Source: Pseudomonas sp. AKS31
GTDB taxonomy: Bacteria > Pseudomonadota > Gammaproteobacteria > Pseudomonadales > Pseudomonadaceae
Direction of reading: 5' to 3'
DNA length: 48,628 nucleotides
NCBI RefSeq assembly: GCF_023634765.1
Contig: NZ_JAMLFX010000010.1
Span: forward strand, 106,216-154,843
The notes below the pieces were generated by a model that worked only from the letters and a program-made list of their open reading frames with translations, ran no database searches and had not been told where the DNA came from. The number at the start of each line of letters is the position of its first letter. Positions within the stretch are counted from its first letter, which is position 1. Positions 33,960 to 42,965 of this stretch are shown here, piece after piece. Both the position numbers and the translations under genes were made by a program.

Positions 33960-35150
33960 ATGACGAGTCGACTGACTCACCTGCTACGCCTCGACGGTTA
34001 TTTCGGCGTGATGGCCTGGGTGCTCGCGGCGCTGTTGTTCATCAATCGCCTGAGCAGCATGGTCAAGCTGTTCATGGCGTTGTACCTGCGTCAGGAGCTG
34101 GGGCTGGCGATCGAGACGGTTGGCTGGTTGCTGTCGGCGTACGGTGCGGGTTTGCTGGTCGGTTCGATGCTCGGTGGCTGGCTCAGTGATCATGTGCGCA
34201 CGGCGCGGCTGACGGCGGCGTTGTTCTTTGTTTCGGTGTGGGTGTTGATCCTGCTGGGGCTGGTGACGCACGTGCCGTTGCTGGCGGCATTGCTATTGCT
34301 CAGCGGAACCGTCGATGGCGCCATTCGCACCCTGCATCAGCGGCTGATCATGGAATATTGCGAAGTCGCTCAACGTTCGCGTGCGCAGGCCTTGAGCCGG
34401 GTGGCGCGCAACCTTGGCATGGCCGCCGCCGGTGTGGCGGGAGGGGTGTTGGCGCAGGCTGATTTTCGCTGGGTGTTTTTCGGCAGTGCGGCGATGACGT
34501 TGCTGGCCTTGCTGTGGTTTGTCCGCACTACGTGGCGTCGACCAGTGCTGATCAATGAGGAAAAGTCCACGGACGACGCAGGTTCCTGGGTGCCATATCG
34601 CGACAAACCGTTCCTCTGGTTGCTGGCGGCGACGGCCGTGCTTGGCATCGCGTTCGACACGGTCTACAGCACGCTGGGTAACTATCTGCGTGATTACTAT
34701 CAGTTGAGCACCGAGGCGATCGGCTGGCAGTTCGGGCTCAATGCGTTGCTGGTGATCGCGCTGCAGATTCCGCTGTCGCACTGGGGCGAGCGCTGGGGGA
34801 CGCGGCGGCAAATGCTCGCGGGGAGTTTGTTGCTGGCTGGCGGATTGGGCATGTTGCCGTTCGGTTCCGGGCTGGCGTTCGTCTGTCTGTCGACGCTGAT
34901 CTGGACCTTGGGTGAAGCGTTGTTCATGCCGCCGCTGAATGTGCTGGCGATGCAGTTTGCGCAGAGTGGCAAAAGCGGTCAGTACTTTGGCCTGTTCTTT
35001 ATGAGCTGGAGTGCCAGCGCGTTGCTGTCGCCGGTGCTCAGCGGTCAGTTATACGGCAACTTCGGTGGCCACAGTGTCTGGCTGGCCAGCACTGTGTTGG
35101 TGCTGATGTCGCTCCCCTTGACGTGGCAAGCCACGCGCCCGCTTAGCTGA
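33960..35150 (+). CDS. MFS transporter (DHA1-like)
   Basis: A 396-residue inner-membrane secondary transporter with 12 predicted helices in two halves. The motif-A loop between helices 2 and 3 reads GGWLSDHVRTARLT, and the second-half equivalent is HWGERWGTRRQML. The central loop (about 190-210, RRPVLINEEKSTDDAG) is short. It looks like a drug/proton or sugar-type exporter of the DHA1 class, but the substrate is unknown. AAGG precedes the ATG by about ten bases. The gene stands alone. Confidence 0.9.
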   Translation: MTSRLTHLLRLDGYFGVMAWVLAALLFINRLSSMVKLFMALYLRQELGLAIETVGWLLSAYGAGLLVGSMLGGWLSDHVRTARLTAALFFVSVWVLILLGLVTHVPLLAALLLLSGTVDGAIRTLHQRLIMEYCEVAQRSRAQALSRVARNLGMAAAGVAGGVLAQADFRWVFFGSAAMTLLALLWFVRTTWRRPVLINEEKSTDDAGSWVPYRDKPFLWLLAATAVLGIAFDTVYSTLGNYLRDYYQLSTEAIGWQFGLNALLVIALQIPLSHWGERWGTRRQMLAGSLLLAGGLGMLPFGSGLAFVCLSTLIWTLGEALFMPPLNVLAMQFAQSGKSGQYFGLFFMSWSASALLSPVLSGQLYGNFGGHSVWLASTVLVLMSLPLTWQATRPLS

Positions 35151-35306
35151 TCCGGCGATAGGCATTATTCGAAACCTGTCTGTCGGTGAAGGGCATTTCT
35201 GCCGGCTCGTAAGCGTCCTATCTGGTGAACCCGATGGATCGGAACTAGATTTCACACAGCGCCAGTCAGGCACGAATGTCTCACCTGAAAATGGATGGAG
35301 TCGGCT

Positions 35307-35564
35307 ATGAAAAGCAGGTTGCTACGGGTTTTATTGCTGTTGAAAGTGATGGTCATGCTGTCCCTCGGCAGCGCGACGGCCTGGGCCGAGTGCGAGGATC
35401 ACGACTCCCAGGCCTTTAACGGCCAGGTCGGGCATAGCGGCTTGATGCTCGCCAAGTCCGAGTCCGAACCGGGCGATCAGGGGCAGGGTGGCAGTGCCGA
35501 TGATGACGACTCGACTACCGATGATCCGGATTCCGACGATGAAGACGGTGACAGCCAGACGTAA
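35307..35564 (+). CDS. Secreted, strongly acidic small protein
   Basis: This 85-residue precursor is not a family I recognise. Residues 1-27 are a Sec signal peptide (MKSRLLR, long Leu/Val/Met core, ATAWA) with cleavage before ECEDHD. The mature part of about 58 residues has one Cys and a C-terminal tail almost entirely of Asp, Glu, Ser, Thr and Gly (SADDDDSTTDDPDSDDEDGD). Such tails often bind calcium or other cations or stay disordered. I start at 35307 because GGAG lies six bases upstream; ATG at 35295 is in frame but less well placed. The gene is monocistronic with its own terminator. Confidence 0.75.
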   Translation: MKSRLLRVLLLLKVMVMLSLGSATAWAECEDHDSQAFNGQVGHSGLMLAKSESEPGDQGQGGSADDDDSTTDDPDSDDEDGDSQT

Positions 35565-35580
35565 ATCGCAGGCAAAAGAA

Positions 35581-35625
35581 AACCCCTTCTGCCTCGACTG
35601 ATGCGCAATCGGGGCGGAAGGGGTT
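35581..35625 (+). terminator. Terminator after the acidic protein gene
   Basis: AACCCCTTCTGCC pairs with GGGCGGAAGGGGTT (one bulge) around a 17-base loop. The following T-run is short (TTTGCTC), with an A-run before it that would give a T-run on the minus strand. Confidence 0.7.
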
Positions 35626-35658
35626 TGCTCAACACTTTATCCCTGAATAAACACGATC

Positions 35659-35749
35659 CCTGTAGGAGCTGCGGCACGCTGCGATCTTTTGATTCCGATT
35701 CTGACAATCAAAAGATCGCAGCCTTGTTTCACTTGACAGCTCCTACAGG
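35659..35749. repeat. Inverted repeat, GGAGCTGCGGCACGCTGCGATC family
   Basis: A full second copy of the element at 7824-7917. The outer arms are CCTGTAGGAGCTG and CAGCTCCTACAGG; the inner arms GCGATCTTTTGATT and AATCAAAAGATCGC. It lies just downstream of dppF, at the 3' end of the dpp operon. Confidence 0.9.
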
Positions 35750-35773
35750 TTTTGTGTCGGTCTCCAGATTTGC

Positions 35774-36754
35774 TTACGCCGCGCCGTCGAGGAATTGCTC
35801 GGCGTAGTGGCAAGCCACCTGCCGGCTGTCGAGCTGGCGCAACGCCGGCTCTTCCGTGCTGCAACGCTCGGTCGCATATGGGCAACGCTTGTGGAAAGCA
35901 CAGCCCGGTGGCGGGTTCAGCGGGTTGGGTAGTTCGCCGACGATCTTGATTTTCGGCTTGTTCGGGTCCGGGTGAATGGTTGGGGTCGCCGACAGCAGCG
36001 CCTGGGTGTAAGGGTGCAACGGACGCTCGTAAATGTCGTTCTTCGGCCCCAGTTCCACCGGGCGACCGAGGTACATCACCATCACGTCATCGGCCACGTG
36101 CTGCACCACCGCGAGGTTGTGCGAGATAAACACGTACGCGGTGTTGAACTCCTGCTGCAGATCCATGAACAGGTTCAGCACCTGCGCCTGAATCGACACG
36201 TCGAGCGCCGAAGTCGGTTCATCCGCCACCAGCACTTTCGGTTGCAACATCATCGCCCGGGCCAGGGCGATACGCTGACGCTGACCGCCGGAGAACATGT
36301 GCGGATAGCGCTGATAGTGCTCAGGGCGCAAGCCGACCTGCTTCATCATTGCCTGGACTTTTTCGCGACGCTCAGCGGCGGAGAGGTTGGTGTTGATCAG
36401 CAGCGGTTCGCCGAGCTGGTCACCGACTTTCTGCCGAGGATTCAACGACGCGTACGGGCTTTGAAAAACCATCTGCACGTCTTTGCGCAATTGCTTGCGC
36501 TGAGCCTTGTCGGCGCCAGCCACTTCCTGGCCAGCGATTTTCAGCGAGCCGGAAGACGGGTCTTCAATCAGCGTCAGAGCACGGGCCAGAGTGGATTTGC
36601 CGCAGCCCGACTCACCCACGACGGCGAGAGTCTTGCCGGCTTCCAGTTCGAACGACACGCCGTTCAGTGCGCGTACGGTCGCATGGCCCTTGAACAGGCC
36701 ACGGGAAACTTCGTAGTGACGGGTCAGGTCGCGGGCGGTAAGTACGACGGCCAT
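35774..36754 (-). CDS. dppF: Dipeptide ABC transporter ATPase DppF
   Basis: One of two ATPases that power peptide uptake through DppBC. The 326 residues contain Walker A (VVGESGCGKST, about 45-55), signature FSGGQRQRIALARAM, Walker B VLVADEPTSALD and the H-loop VFISHN. The C-terminal oligopeptide/dipeptide domain ends with the cluster CAFHKRCPYATERC, which in related ATPases holds an iron-sulfur cluster. The start overlaps the dppD stop by one base. It is the last gene of the operon. Confidence 0.96.
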   Translation of the reverse strand: MAVVLTARDLTRHYEVSRGLFKGHATVRALNGVSFELEAGKTLAVVGESGCGKSTLARALTLIEDPSSGSLKIAGQEVAGADKAQRKQLRKDVQMVFQSPYASLNPRQKVGDQLGEPLLINTNLSAAERREKVQAMMKQVGLRPEHYQRYPHMFSGGQRQRIALARAMMLQPKVLVADEPTSALDVSIQAQVLNLFMDLQQEFNTAYVFISHNLAVVQHVADDVMVMYLGRPVELGPKNDIYERPLHPYTQALLSATPTIHPDPNKPKIKIVGELPNPLNPPPGCAFHKRCPYATERCSTEEPALRQLDSRQVACHYAEQFLDGAA

Positions 36755-37722
36755 TACGCCACCTCCTGGTTGAGCGGGAAGAAGCAGCGGGCGAGGCTGT
36801 GGCTTTTCGGATCAAGACCTGGACGCTGCGCGCGGCAGCTGTCCTGCACATACGGGCAGCGCGGCGACAGCAGGCAACCCTGCGGACGGTCGTAGCGGCC
36901 CGGAACGATGCCCGGCAGGGTCGACAGGCGTGAGGCGCCGAGGCTGTGCTCGGGAATCGCCTTGAGCAGGGCTTCGCTGTACGGGTGCGCCGGGATGTCG
37001 AACAGTTGCGGCACCTGACCGACTTCAACGGCTTGACCGGCGTACATCACACAGACGCGCTGGGCAGTTTCAGCCACGACCGCGAGGTCGTGAGTGATCA
37101 GCACCAGGCCCATGTTCTGTTCTTTCTGCAATGCCAGCAGCAGGTCCATGATCTGCGCCTGAATCGTCACGTCGAGTGCCGTGGTCGGTTCGTCGGCGAT
37201 CAGCAGTTTCGGCTCGCCGGCAATCGCCATGGCGATCGCAACACGCTGGCTCATACCGCCGGACAGTTGATGCGGGTAGGCGTCCATACGGCTCGCAGCG
37301 CCCGGGATTTCAACTTTTTCCAGCAGCTCGATCGCACGTTTGCGTGCTTGCTTGCCGGACATTTTCAGGTGCAGACGCAGCACTTCTTCGATCTGGAAAC
37401 CGACGGTGTAGCTCGGGTTCAGCGCCGTCATCGGATCCTGAAAAACCATCGACAGGTCTTTGCCGACGATTTGCCGACGCTGACGATTGCTCAGCTTGAG
37501 CATGTCTTTGCCGTCGAAGCTGAGCGAGTCGGCGGTGACGATGCCGGGATGCTCGATCAGGCCCATCAGCGCCATCATGGTCACGGATTTACCCGAACCC
37601 GACTCGCCCACGATGGCCAGTACTTCGCCTTTGTCGACTTTCAGGTCGAGGCCGTCGACCACCGGGGTCGCGGTCTTGTCGCCGAAGCGAACGTTGAGAT
37701 TCTTGATTTCTAGCAGTGACAT
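36754..37722 (-). CDS. dppD: Dipeptide ABC transporter ATPase DppD
   Basis: The partner ATPase of DppF. The 322 residues have Walker A (VGESGSGKSVT, about 38-48), signature LSGGMSQRVAIAMAI, Walker B LLIADEPTTALD and H-loop LITHD. A C-terminal cysteine group (GCLLSPRCPYVQDSC) again suggests an iron-sulfur site. The start at 37722 (MSLLEIKNL) has GAGGAG upstream; a frame to 37767 adds 15 unsupported residues. It lies ten bases after dppC. Confidence 0.96.
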   Translation of the reverse strand: MSLLEIKNLNVRFGDKTATPVVDGLDLKVDKGEVLAIVGESGSGKSVTMMALMGLIEHPGIVTADSLSFDGKDMLKLSNRQRRQIVGKDLSMVFQDPMTALNPSYTVGFQIEEVLRLHLKMSGKQARKRAIELLEKVEIPGAASRMDAYPHQLSGGMSQRVAIAMAIAGEPKLLIADEPTTALDVTIQAQIMDLLLALQKEQNMGLVLITHDLAVVAETAQRVCVMYAGQAVEVGQVPQLFDIPAHPYSEALLKAIPEHSLGASRLSTLPGIVPGRYDRPQGCLLSPRCPYVQDSCRAQRPGLDPKSHSLARCFFPLNQEVA

Positions 37723-37732
37723 GGGAATCTCC

Positions 37733-38659
37733 TCAGGCGGCGTTCTTGAGTTTCGGGTCCAGCGCATCGCGCAGGCCGTCGCCCATCAAGTTGATTGCCA
37801 GCACGCTGAGCAAAATGGTCAAACCAGGCAGGCTCACCACCCACCAGGCGCGTTCGATGTAGTCGCGGGCCGAGGCCAGCATGGTGCCCCACTCAGGGGT
37901 TGGCGGTTGTACGCCAAGGCCGAGGAAGCCCAACGCAGCGGCATCGAGAATCGCCGACGAGAAGCTCAGGGTCGCCTGAACGATCAGCGGCGCCATGCAG
38001 TTGGGCAGCACGGTGATGAACATCAGACGTGGCAGACCAGCACCGGCCAAGCGCGCGGCGGTCACGTAGTCGCGGTTCAGTTCGCCCATCACGGCGGCAC
38101 GGGTCAGACGCACGTAGGACGGCAAGGACACCACAGCAATGGCGATCACGGTGTTGATCAGGCCAGGGCCGAGGATGGCGACGATCGCCACCGCCAGCAG
38201 CAGCGACGGCAGGGCCAGCATGATGTCCATCAGACGCATGATGGTCGGGCCGATCATCTTCGGGAAGAAACCGGCGAACAGACCGAGGAGGATCCCCGGA
38301 ATCAGCGACATCACCACCGACGACAAGCCGATCAGCAGCGACAGGCGCGAACCCTGGATCAGACGCGACAGCAGGTCACGCCCCAGTTCATCGGTGCCGA
38401 GCAGGAACTGCAACTGCCCGCCTTCCAGCCACGCCGGCGGCGTCAGCAGGAAGTCACGGTATTGCTCGCTCGGGTTATGCGGCGCCACCCATGGCGCGAA
38501 GATCGCGCAGAAGATGATCAGCAGCATGAACATGAGGCCGGCAACTGCGCCCTTGTTCTTCGAGAAGGCTTGCCAGAATTCTTTGTACGGCGACGGGTAC
38601 AGCAGGCTTTGATCCGCGTTGGAAGCAGCGGTGGCTACTGAGGATGTTGGAGTGCTCAT
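37733..38659 (-). CDS. dppC: Dipeptide ABC transporter permease DppC
   Basis: A 308-residue inner-membrane permease, heterodimer partner of DppB, with six predicted spans after a cytoplasmic N-terminal tail (about 1-35). Family motifs are FLLGTDELGRDLLSRLIQG, and the EAA-type loop ELNRDYVTAARLAGAG. The start at 38659 (MSTPTSSVA) has GAGGTC upstream; a longer frame to 38815 overlaps dppB and is rejected. It lies 11 bases after dppB. Confidence 0.96.
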   Translation of the reverse strand: MSTPTSSVATAASNADQSLLYPSPYKEFWQAFSKNKGAVAGLMFMLLIIFCAIFAPWVAPHNPSEQYRDFLLTPPAWLEGGQLQFLLGTDELGRDLLSRLIQGSRLSLLIGLSSVVMSLIPGILLGLFAGFFPKMIGPTIMRLMDIMLALPSLLLAVAIVAILGPGLINTVIAIAVVSLPSYVRLTRAAVMGELNRDYVTAARLAGAGLPRLMFITVLPNCMAPLIVQATLSFSSAILDAAALGFLGLGVQPPTPEWGTMLASARDYIERAWWVVSLPGLTILLSVLAINLMGDGLRDALDPKLKNAA

Positions 38660-38670
38660 GGTTATTGACC

Positions 38671-39681
38671 TCAGCGCTGATGACGGATGCGTGGGTTGGC
38701 AAAGCCGTAGAGGATGTCCACTACGAAGTTGACCAGAATCACCAGGCAGGCGATTAACAGGATGCCGTTTTGCACAACCGGGTAGTCCCGGGCGCCGATG
38801 GCTTCGATCAGCCATTTACCGATGCCGGGCCAGGAGAAGATGGTTTCGGTCAGGACCGCACCGGCGAGCAGGGTGCCGACTTGCAGACCGACCACGGTGA
38901 GTACCGGAATCAGCGCGTTACGCAGACCGTGGACGAACACCACGCGCGATGGCGACAGGCCTTTGGCCTTGGCGGTGCGGATGTAGTCTTCGCGCAGCAC
39001 TTCGAGCATCGACGAGCGGGTCATCCGCGCGATCACCGCCAGCGGAATGGTGCCCAGCACGATGGCTGGCAGGATCAGGTGATGCAGCGCGTCGAAGAAC
39101 GCACCGACGTCATCGGCCAGCAGCGTATCGATCAGCATGAAGCCGGTGCGTGGCTCGATGTCATAGAGCAGGTCGATCCGCCCGGAAACCGGGGTCCAGC
39201 CCAGGCTTACCGAGAAGAACATGATCAGGATCAGGCCCCACCAGAAGATCGGCATCGAATACCCCGCGAGGGAGATGCCCATCACCCCGTGGTCGAACAA
39301 TGATCCTCGCTTGAGTGCCGCGATCACCCCGGCCAGAAGACCGAGAATGCCGGCGAACAACAGGGCGGCCATGGACAGTTCCAGGGTCGCCGGGAAGAGG
39401 GAGGTGAACTCGGTCCATACGCTTTCACGCGTGCGCAGGGATTCGCCGAGATCGCCTTGAGCCAGTTTGCCGATGTAGTCCAGATACTGGGCATACAGCG
39501 GCTTGTTCAGACCTAGGCGTTCCATTGCCTGAGCGTGCATTTCGGGGTCGACCCGACGTTCGCCCATCATCACTTCCACGGGGTCGCCCGGAATCATGCG
39601 AATCAACGCGAAAGTCAGCAAGGTGATGCCGAAAAACGTGGGGATCAACAACCCCAGTCGGCGGGCAATAAAACTAAACAT
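38671..39681 (-). CDS. dppB: Dipeptide ABC transporter permease DppB
   Basis: A 336-residue permease with six spans, starting MFSFIARRLGLLIPTFFG. Conserved stretches are RMIPGDPV near the N-terminus, the EAA loop EVLREDYIRTAKAKGL, and FSWPGIGKWL. It follows dppA4 after a 73-base gap that contains a strong hairpin, and starts the dppBCDF block. Confidence 0.96.
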   Translation of the reverse strand: MFSFIARRLGLLIPTFFGITLLTFALIRMIPGDPVEVMMGERRVDPEMHAQAMERLGLNKPLYAQYLDYIGKLAQGDLGESLRTRESVWTEFTSLFPATLELSMAALLFAGILGLLAGVIAALKRGSLFDHGVMGISLAGYSMPIFWWGLILIMFFSVSLGWTPVSGRIDLLYDIEPRTGFMLIDTLLADDVGAFFDALHHLILPAIVLGTIPLAVIARMTRSSMLEVLREDYIRTAKAKGLSPSRVVFVHGLRNALIPVLTVVGLQVGTLLAGAVLTETIFSWPGIGKWLIEAIGARDYPVVQNGILLIACLVILVNFVVDILYGFANPRIRHQR

Positions 39682-39714
39682 CGTGTGTGGTACCTCATCA
39701 GCCGGTTAGGCGTG

Positions 39715-39744
39715 CCCGGCCTCCCTGGGGTCAGGGAGGCCGGG
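39715..39744 (-). terminator. Intercistronic hairpin between dppA4 and dppB
   Basis: CCCGGCCTCCCTG and CAGGGAGGCCGGG form a perfect 13-bp stem with a four-base loop. No T-run follows on the minus strand, so it is more likely a partial terminator or mRNA-stabilising stem that keeps binding-protein mRNA above permease mRNA. Confidence 0.7.
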
Positions 39745-39754
39745 AGTTTCTTAT

Positions 39755-41350
39755 CTACTTCACCTGGGTGGTGGCGAAGTTATTAGTGGTGAGAGGGCTG
39801 ATGTGATAGCCCTCTACATTGTTACGCATTGCGGTAAACATGCGGGTGTGGGCCATGCTGATCCATGGCTGATCCTGATTAAACAGCACTTGCGCCTGTT
39901 CGTAGAGCTTTGCGCGTTCGGCCGGATCAACTTTAGCCCGTGCTTCATCCAGCAGTGCCTGGAATTTCTCGTTGCACCAGCGAGCATAGTTCTCGCCATT
40001 TTTTGCCGCCTCGCAACTGAGCATAGGCGTCAGGAAGTTATCCGGGTCACCGTTGTCGCCCGCCCATCCGGCCGAGACCATATCGTGTTCGCCGGCCTTG
40101 GCGCGTTTAAGCATTTCGCCCCATTCCATCACACGGATGTCGATCTTGATCCCGACTTTCGCCAGGTCAGCCTGCATCATCTGTGCGCCGAGCATCGGGT
40201 TGGGGTTGGTCGGACCGCCGCCGTTACGGGTGAACAGGGTGAAGGTTGTGCCTTCCGGAACCCCGGCTTCCTTGAGCAGGGCGCGGGCCTTGTCGAGGTC
40301 GCGTGGCGGGTTCTTCAGGTCGTGGTTGTAGCCGAGCAGGGTCGGCGGGTACGGGTTGACCGCGACCGACGCATTGCCTTTGCCGAACAGCGCGTTGACA
40401 TAGGCTTCCTTGTCGAAGGCAATGTCGATGGCCTTACGCACACGCACGTCGCTCATGTACTTGTGCTGGGTATTCATGGCGACGTACGAGACGGTCATCG
40501 CATCCAGTTCATCGACTTTCAGATTGCTGTCTTTCTTGATGCTCGGGATGTCATCCGGTTTCGGATACAGGGCGATCTGGCACTCGTTGGCCTTGAGCTT
40601 TTGCAGGCGTACGTTGTTGTCGGTGGCGATCGCCAGGATTAGCGCGTCAGCCGGCGCCTTGCCACGGAAGTAATCCGGGTTGGCCTTGAAACGCACCTGC
40701 GCGTCTTTTGCATAACGCTGGAAGATGAACGGGCCGGTGCCGATCGGCTTGTTGTTCAGGTCACCGGTCTTGTTGGCCTTGAGCAACTGGTCGGCGTATT
40801 CGGCCGGGTAGATCGAGGAGAACGCCATCGCGATGTCGGCCAGGAACGGCGCTTCGCGGCGGGTCAGGGTGAACTTGACGGTGTTGTCGTCGACTTTTTC
40901 GACGTTTTTCAGCAGTTCCTTGAAGCCCATGCTTTCAAAGTACGGGAAGCCCACGCTCGACAGTTTGTGCCACGGGTGATTCGGGTCCAGCTGACGCTGG
41001 AAGCTCCAGACCACGTCGTCGGCGTTCATGTCGCGGGTCGGCTTGAAGTATTCGGTGGTGTGAAACTTGACGCCTTTGCGCAGGTGGAACGTGTAGGTCA
41101 GGCCGTCTTCGCTGATGTCCCAGGACTCGGCGAGTGCCGGGATCACTTCAGTGGTGCCGGGCTTGAAGTCAGCCAGGCGATTGAAGATGGTTTCGGCCAC
41201 AGCGTCCGCCGTGACTGCAGTTGTGTACTGGACCATATCGAAGCCTTCCGGGCTGGCTTCGGTGCAGACCACCAAGGGTTTGGCCGAGACGCCGACAGCG
41301 ACACTCAGCAACGCAGCCGCGATGGCCGCACGTAGGGGAAGCATTTTCAT
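39755..41350 (-). CDS. dppA4: Peptide-binding protein, SBP family 5 (DppA4-type)
   Basis: A 531-residue periplasmic receptor delivering di- or oligopeptides to DppBCDF. The signal peptide is MKMLPLRAAIAAALLSVAVGVSA. Family-5 hallmarks: VVCTEASPEGFD, the domain around LTYTFHLRKGVKFH, KPIGTGPFIFQRY, and GWAGDNGDPDNFL. It is the most diverged of the four paralogues here, and the one nearest the permeases. The start at 41350 has AGAGGG upstream. Which peptides it prefers is unknown. Confidence 0.94.
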   Translation of the reverse strand: MKMLPLRAAIAAALLSVAVGVSAKPLVVCTEASPEGFDMVQYTTAVTADAVAETIFNRLADFKPGTTEVIPALAESWDISEDGLTYTFHLRKGVKFHTTEYFKPTRDMNADDVVWSFQRQLDPNHPWHKLSSVGFPYFESMGFKELLKNVEKVDDNTVKFTLTRREAPFLADIAMAFSSIYPAEYADQLLKANKTGDLNNKPIGTGPFIFQRYAKDAQVRFKANPDYFRGKAPADALILAIATDNNVRLQKLKANECQIALYPKPDDIPSIKKDSNLKVDELDAMTVSYVAMNTQHKYMSDVRVRKAIDIAFDKEAYVNALFGKGNASVAVNPYPPTLLGYNHDLKNPPRDLDKARALLKEAGVPEGTTFTLFTRNGGGPTNPNPMLGAQMMQADLAKVGIKIDIRVMEWGEMLKRAKAGEHDMVSAGWAGDNGDPDNFLTPMLSCEAAKNGENYARWCNEKFQALLDEARAKVDPAERAKLYEQAQVLFNQDQPWISMAHTRMFTAMRNNVEGYHISPLTTNNFATTQVK

Positions 41351-41383
41351 CGATAACCCTCTGCAATCGGTTGAAGACAAAAA

Positions 41384-41419
41384 GCCGAACGGCCGACTCA
41401 TCATGAGTCAGCCGTCGGC
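41384..41419. terminator. Bidirectional terminator between opdP and dppA4
   Basis: AGCCGAACGGCCGACTCA pairs with TGAGTCAGCCGTCGGCT (two irregular positions) around a three-base loop. It is followed by TTTTTGTC on the minus strand and preceded by GCGTTTTTT on the plus side. It should end much of the opdP transcript before dppA4. Confidence 0.8.
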
Positions 41420-41428
41420 TGGCGTTTT

Positions 41429-42850
41429 TTACAGGATGTTGAATGGAATCGTGGTCACGAGACGGAACTCGTTGATGTTGCCGTCAGCCTGATTCTCGCT
41501 GGCGCGGTGCGTGGTGTACGTCGCGCGAATTGCGGTGGCTTTGAGCGGGCCGCTTTGCACGGCGTAGGAAGCGCCGATGCCGTATTCGTAGTGAGTTTCG
41601 CCGTCCATCAGGCTCAGATCGCCGCGCTTGGCGCCCGGGTCGGTGTAGGCAGTACCACGGTAGTGAGTACCGTCGATGCCCCAGCCGCGAGCCTGGTAGA
41701 TGTTGAACTTCAGGCCTGGCACACCGTATTCGGCCATGTTGATGCCGTAAGCGATCTGGAAGGACTTCTCGTTCGGGCCGTTGAAGTCCGACAGCAGGGA
41801 GTTGGCCAGGTAGATGCCGTTGGTTTCATGCAGGTAGTCGAAGTAGGTGTCGCCATTCACTTCCTGGTACGAGAAAGTCAGGCTGTGAGCCTGGTGCGCC
41901 AGACCCAGCGACAGCGAGTAGGTATCGTTGTCGATCTCGCCCATCAGCTTTTTGCCTTCGTCGACGGTCTTGTAGTAGTTCAGACCGGTGGTCAGGCTCA
42001 GGACCTGGCTGTCACCCAGTTCGTGGGTGGCGCCGAAGTAGTACTGGTTCCAGAAGTCTTCGACGTTGGAGCCGTACAGGCTGGTTTTCAGGCTCTTGAA
42101 CGGCTGGTAGTTGACGCCAGCAATGTAGACCTTGTCTGTCTCAACGCCAGTGGCCGAGTACTCGGTGCGGAATTTCGACAGGCTCTGCTCGGTACGTGGC
42201 GAAACACGGTCGAAGCCACCCAGGTCGAACGACAGGTTGTTGAACTCTTCGCTGTGCAGGGTAATACCCTCAAAGCTCGAAGGCAGCGGACGGTTGCCGA
42301 TGACGTCAACGATCGGGGTGCTGAAGTTCTGACGACCGGCGGTCAGCGTGGTGTTGGAGACACGCAGCTTGACGTTGGCCAGACCCAGTTTGCTCCACTG
42401 GTCGACAGCGTCGCCGTCGGAGTGCGCCAGGGTACGGTTGGAACCGCCGGCGATGTCCTTGCGGTCACGGTCCAGAACGATGGCGTTGTAAGCGGCGACT
42501 TCGGTGCTGACGCCAACGGTGCCTTGGGTAAAGCCCGAGGTGTAGTTGACGATGGTGCCTTGCACCCAGTTGATACGACGCGGGGTCGGTGTCTTGACCA
42601 CTGGCGAAGTGTTCTTGTCGCTGTTTTTCACGTAGCTGAAACGGTCGTCACGACGCTTCAGTTCGTTGGCGTACCAGTTACGGGTTGTGCCGCCCAGGCT
42701 TTGTCCATCGATAAAGCCTTTGGCCTCGCTTTGGGCGCTACTGCCGGCCAACGTGGTAGGGACGAACTCCTGACTTGCAGGTTCTGCGTACGCCGTGGCG
42801 GTGACGCTGCTGATGGCCAGGGCCAGTATCGCGGTGCTGCTCAGTTTCAT
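41429..42850 (-). CDS. opdP: OprD-family porin (OpdP-like)
   Basis: A 473-residue outer-membrane substrate-specific porin. The signal peptide ends ATAYA before EPASQEF. OprD-family features are GFIDGQSLGGTTRNWYANEL near the N-terminus, NWVQGTIVNYTSGFTQGTVG, and the C-terminal strand FRLVTTIPFNIL. By position inside the dpp cluster it corresponds to P. aeruginosa OpdP, the glycine-glutamate/dipeptide and carbapenem porin (established knowledge). AAAGGAG precedes the ATG. The upstream gap holds two LacI-type palindromes. Confidence 0.93.
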   Translation of the reverse strand: MKLSSTAILALAISSVTATAYAEPASQEFVPTTLAGSSAQSEAKGFIDGQSLGGTTRNWYANELKRRDDRFSYVKNSDKNTSPVVKTPTPRRINWVQGTIVNYTSGFTQGTVGVSTEVAAYNAIVLDRDRKDIAGGSNRTLAHSDGDAVDQWSKLGLANVKLRVSNTTLTAGRQNFSTPIVDVIGNRPLPSSFEGITLHSEEFNNLSFDLGGFDRVSPRTEQSLSKFRTEYSATGVETDKVYIAGVNYQPFKSLKTSLYGSNVEDFWNQYYFGATHELGDSQVLSLTTGLNYYKTVDEGKKLMGEIDNDTYSLSLGLAHQAHSLTFSYQEVNGDTYFDYLHETNGIYLANSLLSDFNGPNEKSFQIAYGINMAEYGVPGLKFNIYQARGWGIDGTHYRGTAYTDPGAKRGDLSLMDGETHYEYGIGASYAVQSGPLKATAIRATYTTHRASENQADGNINEFRLVTTIPFNIL

Positions 42851-42929
42851 GGGTGAAGCTCCTTTACTTTCTTTTTATGCCGGCTTTTTTTGGTATGCCG
42901 GTTATTGGTTTAGAACTCGTTCACACATC

Positions 42930-42941
42930 GCAAACGTTTGC
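42930..42941. promoter_or_regulatory. LacI-type palindrome upstream of opdP (site 1)
   Basis: GCAAACGTTTGC is a perfect 12-bp palindrome with the central CG typical of LacI/GalR operators such as the PurR box. It lies 80 bases before the opdP start, near where a promoter is expected. Confidence 0.5.
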
Positions 42942-42965
42942 AAAAAGCCGTATTGACGAATTTCG

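Noticed and set aside
35239..35270. AlgU (sigma-E type) promoter GGAACT before the acidic protein
   Set aside because: The -10 TCTGA element is missing at 16-17 bases; only the -35 resembles the consensus.
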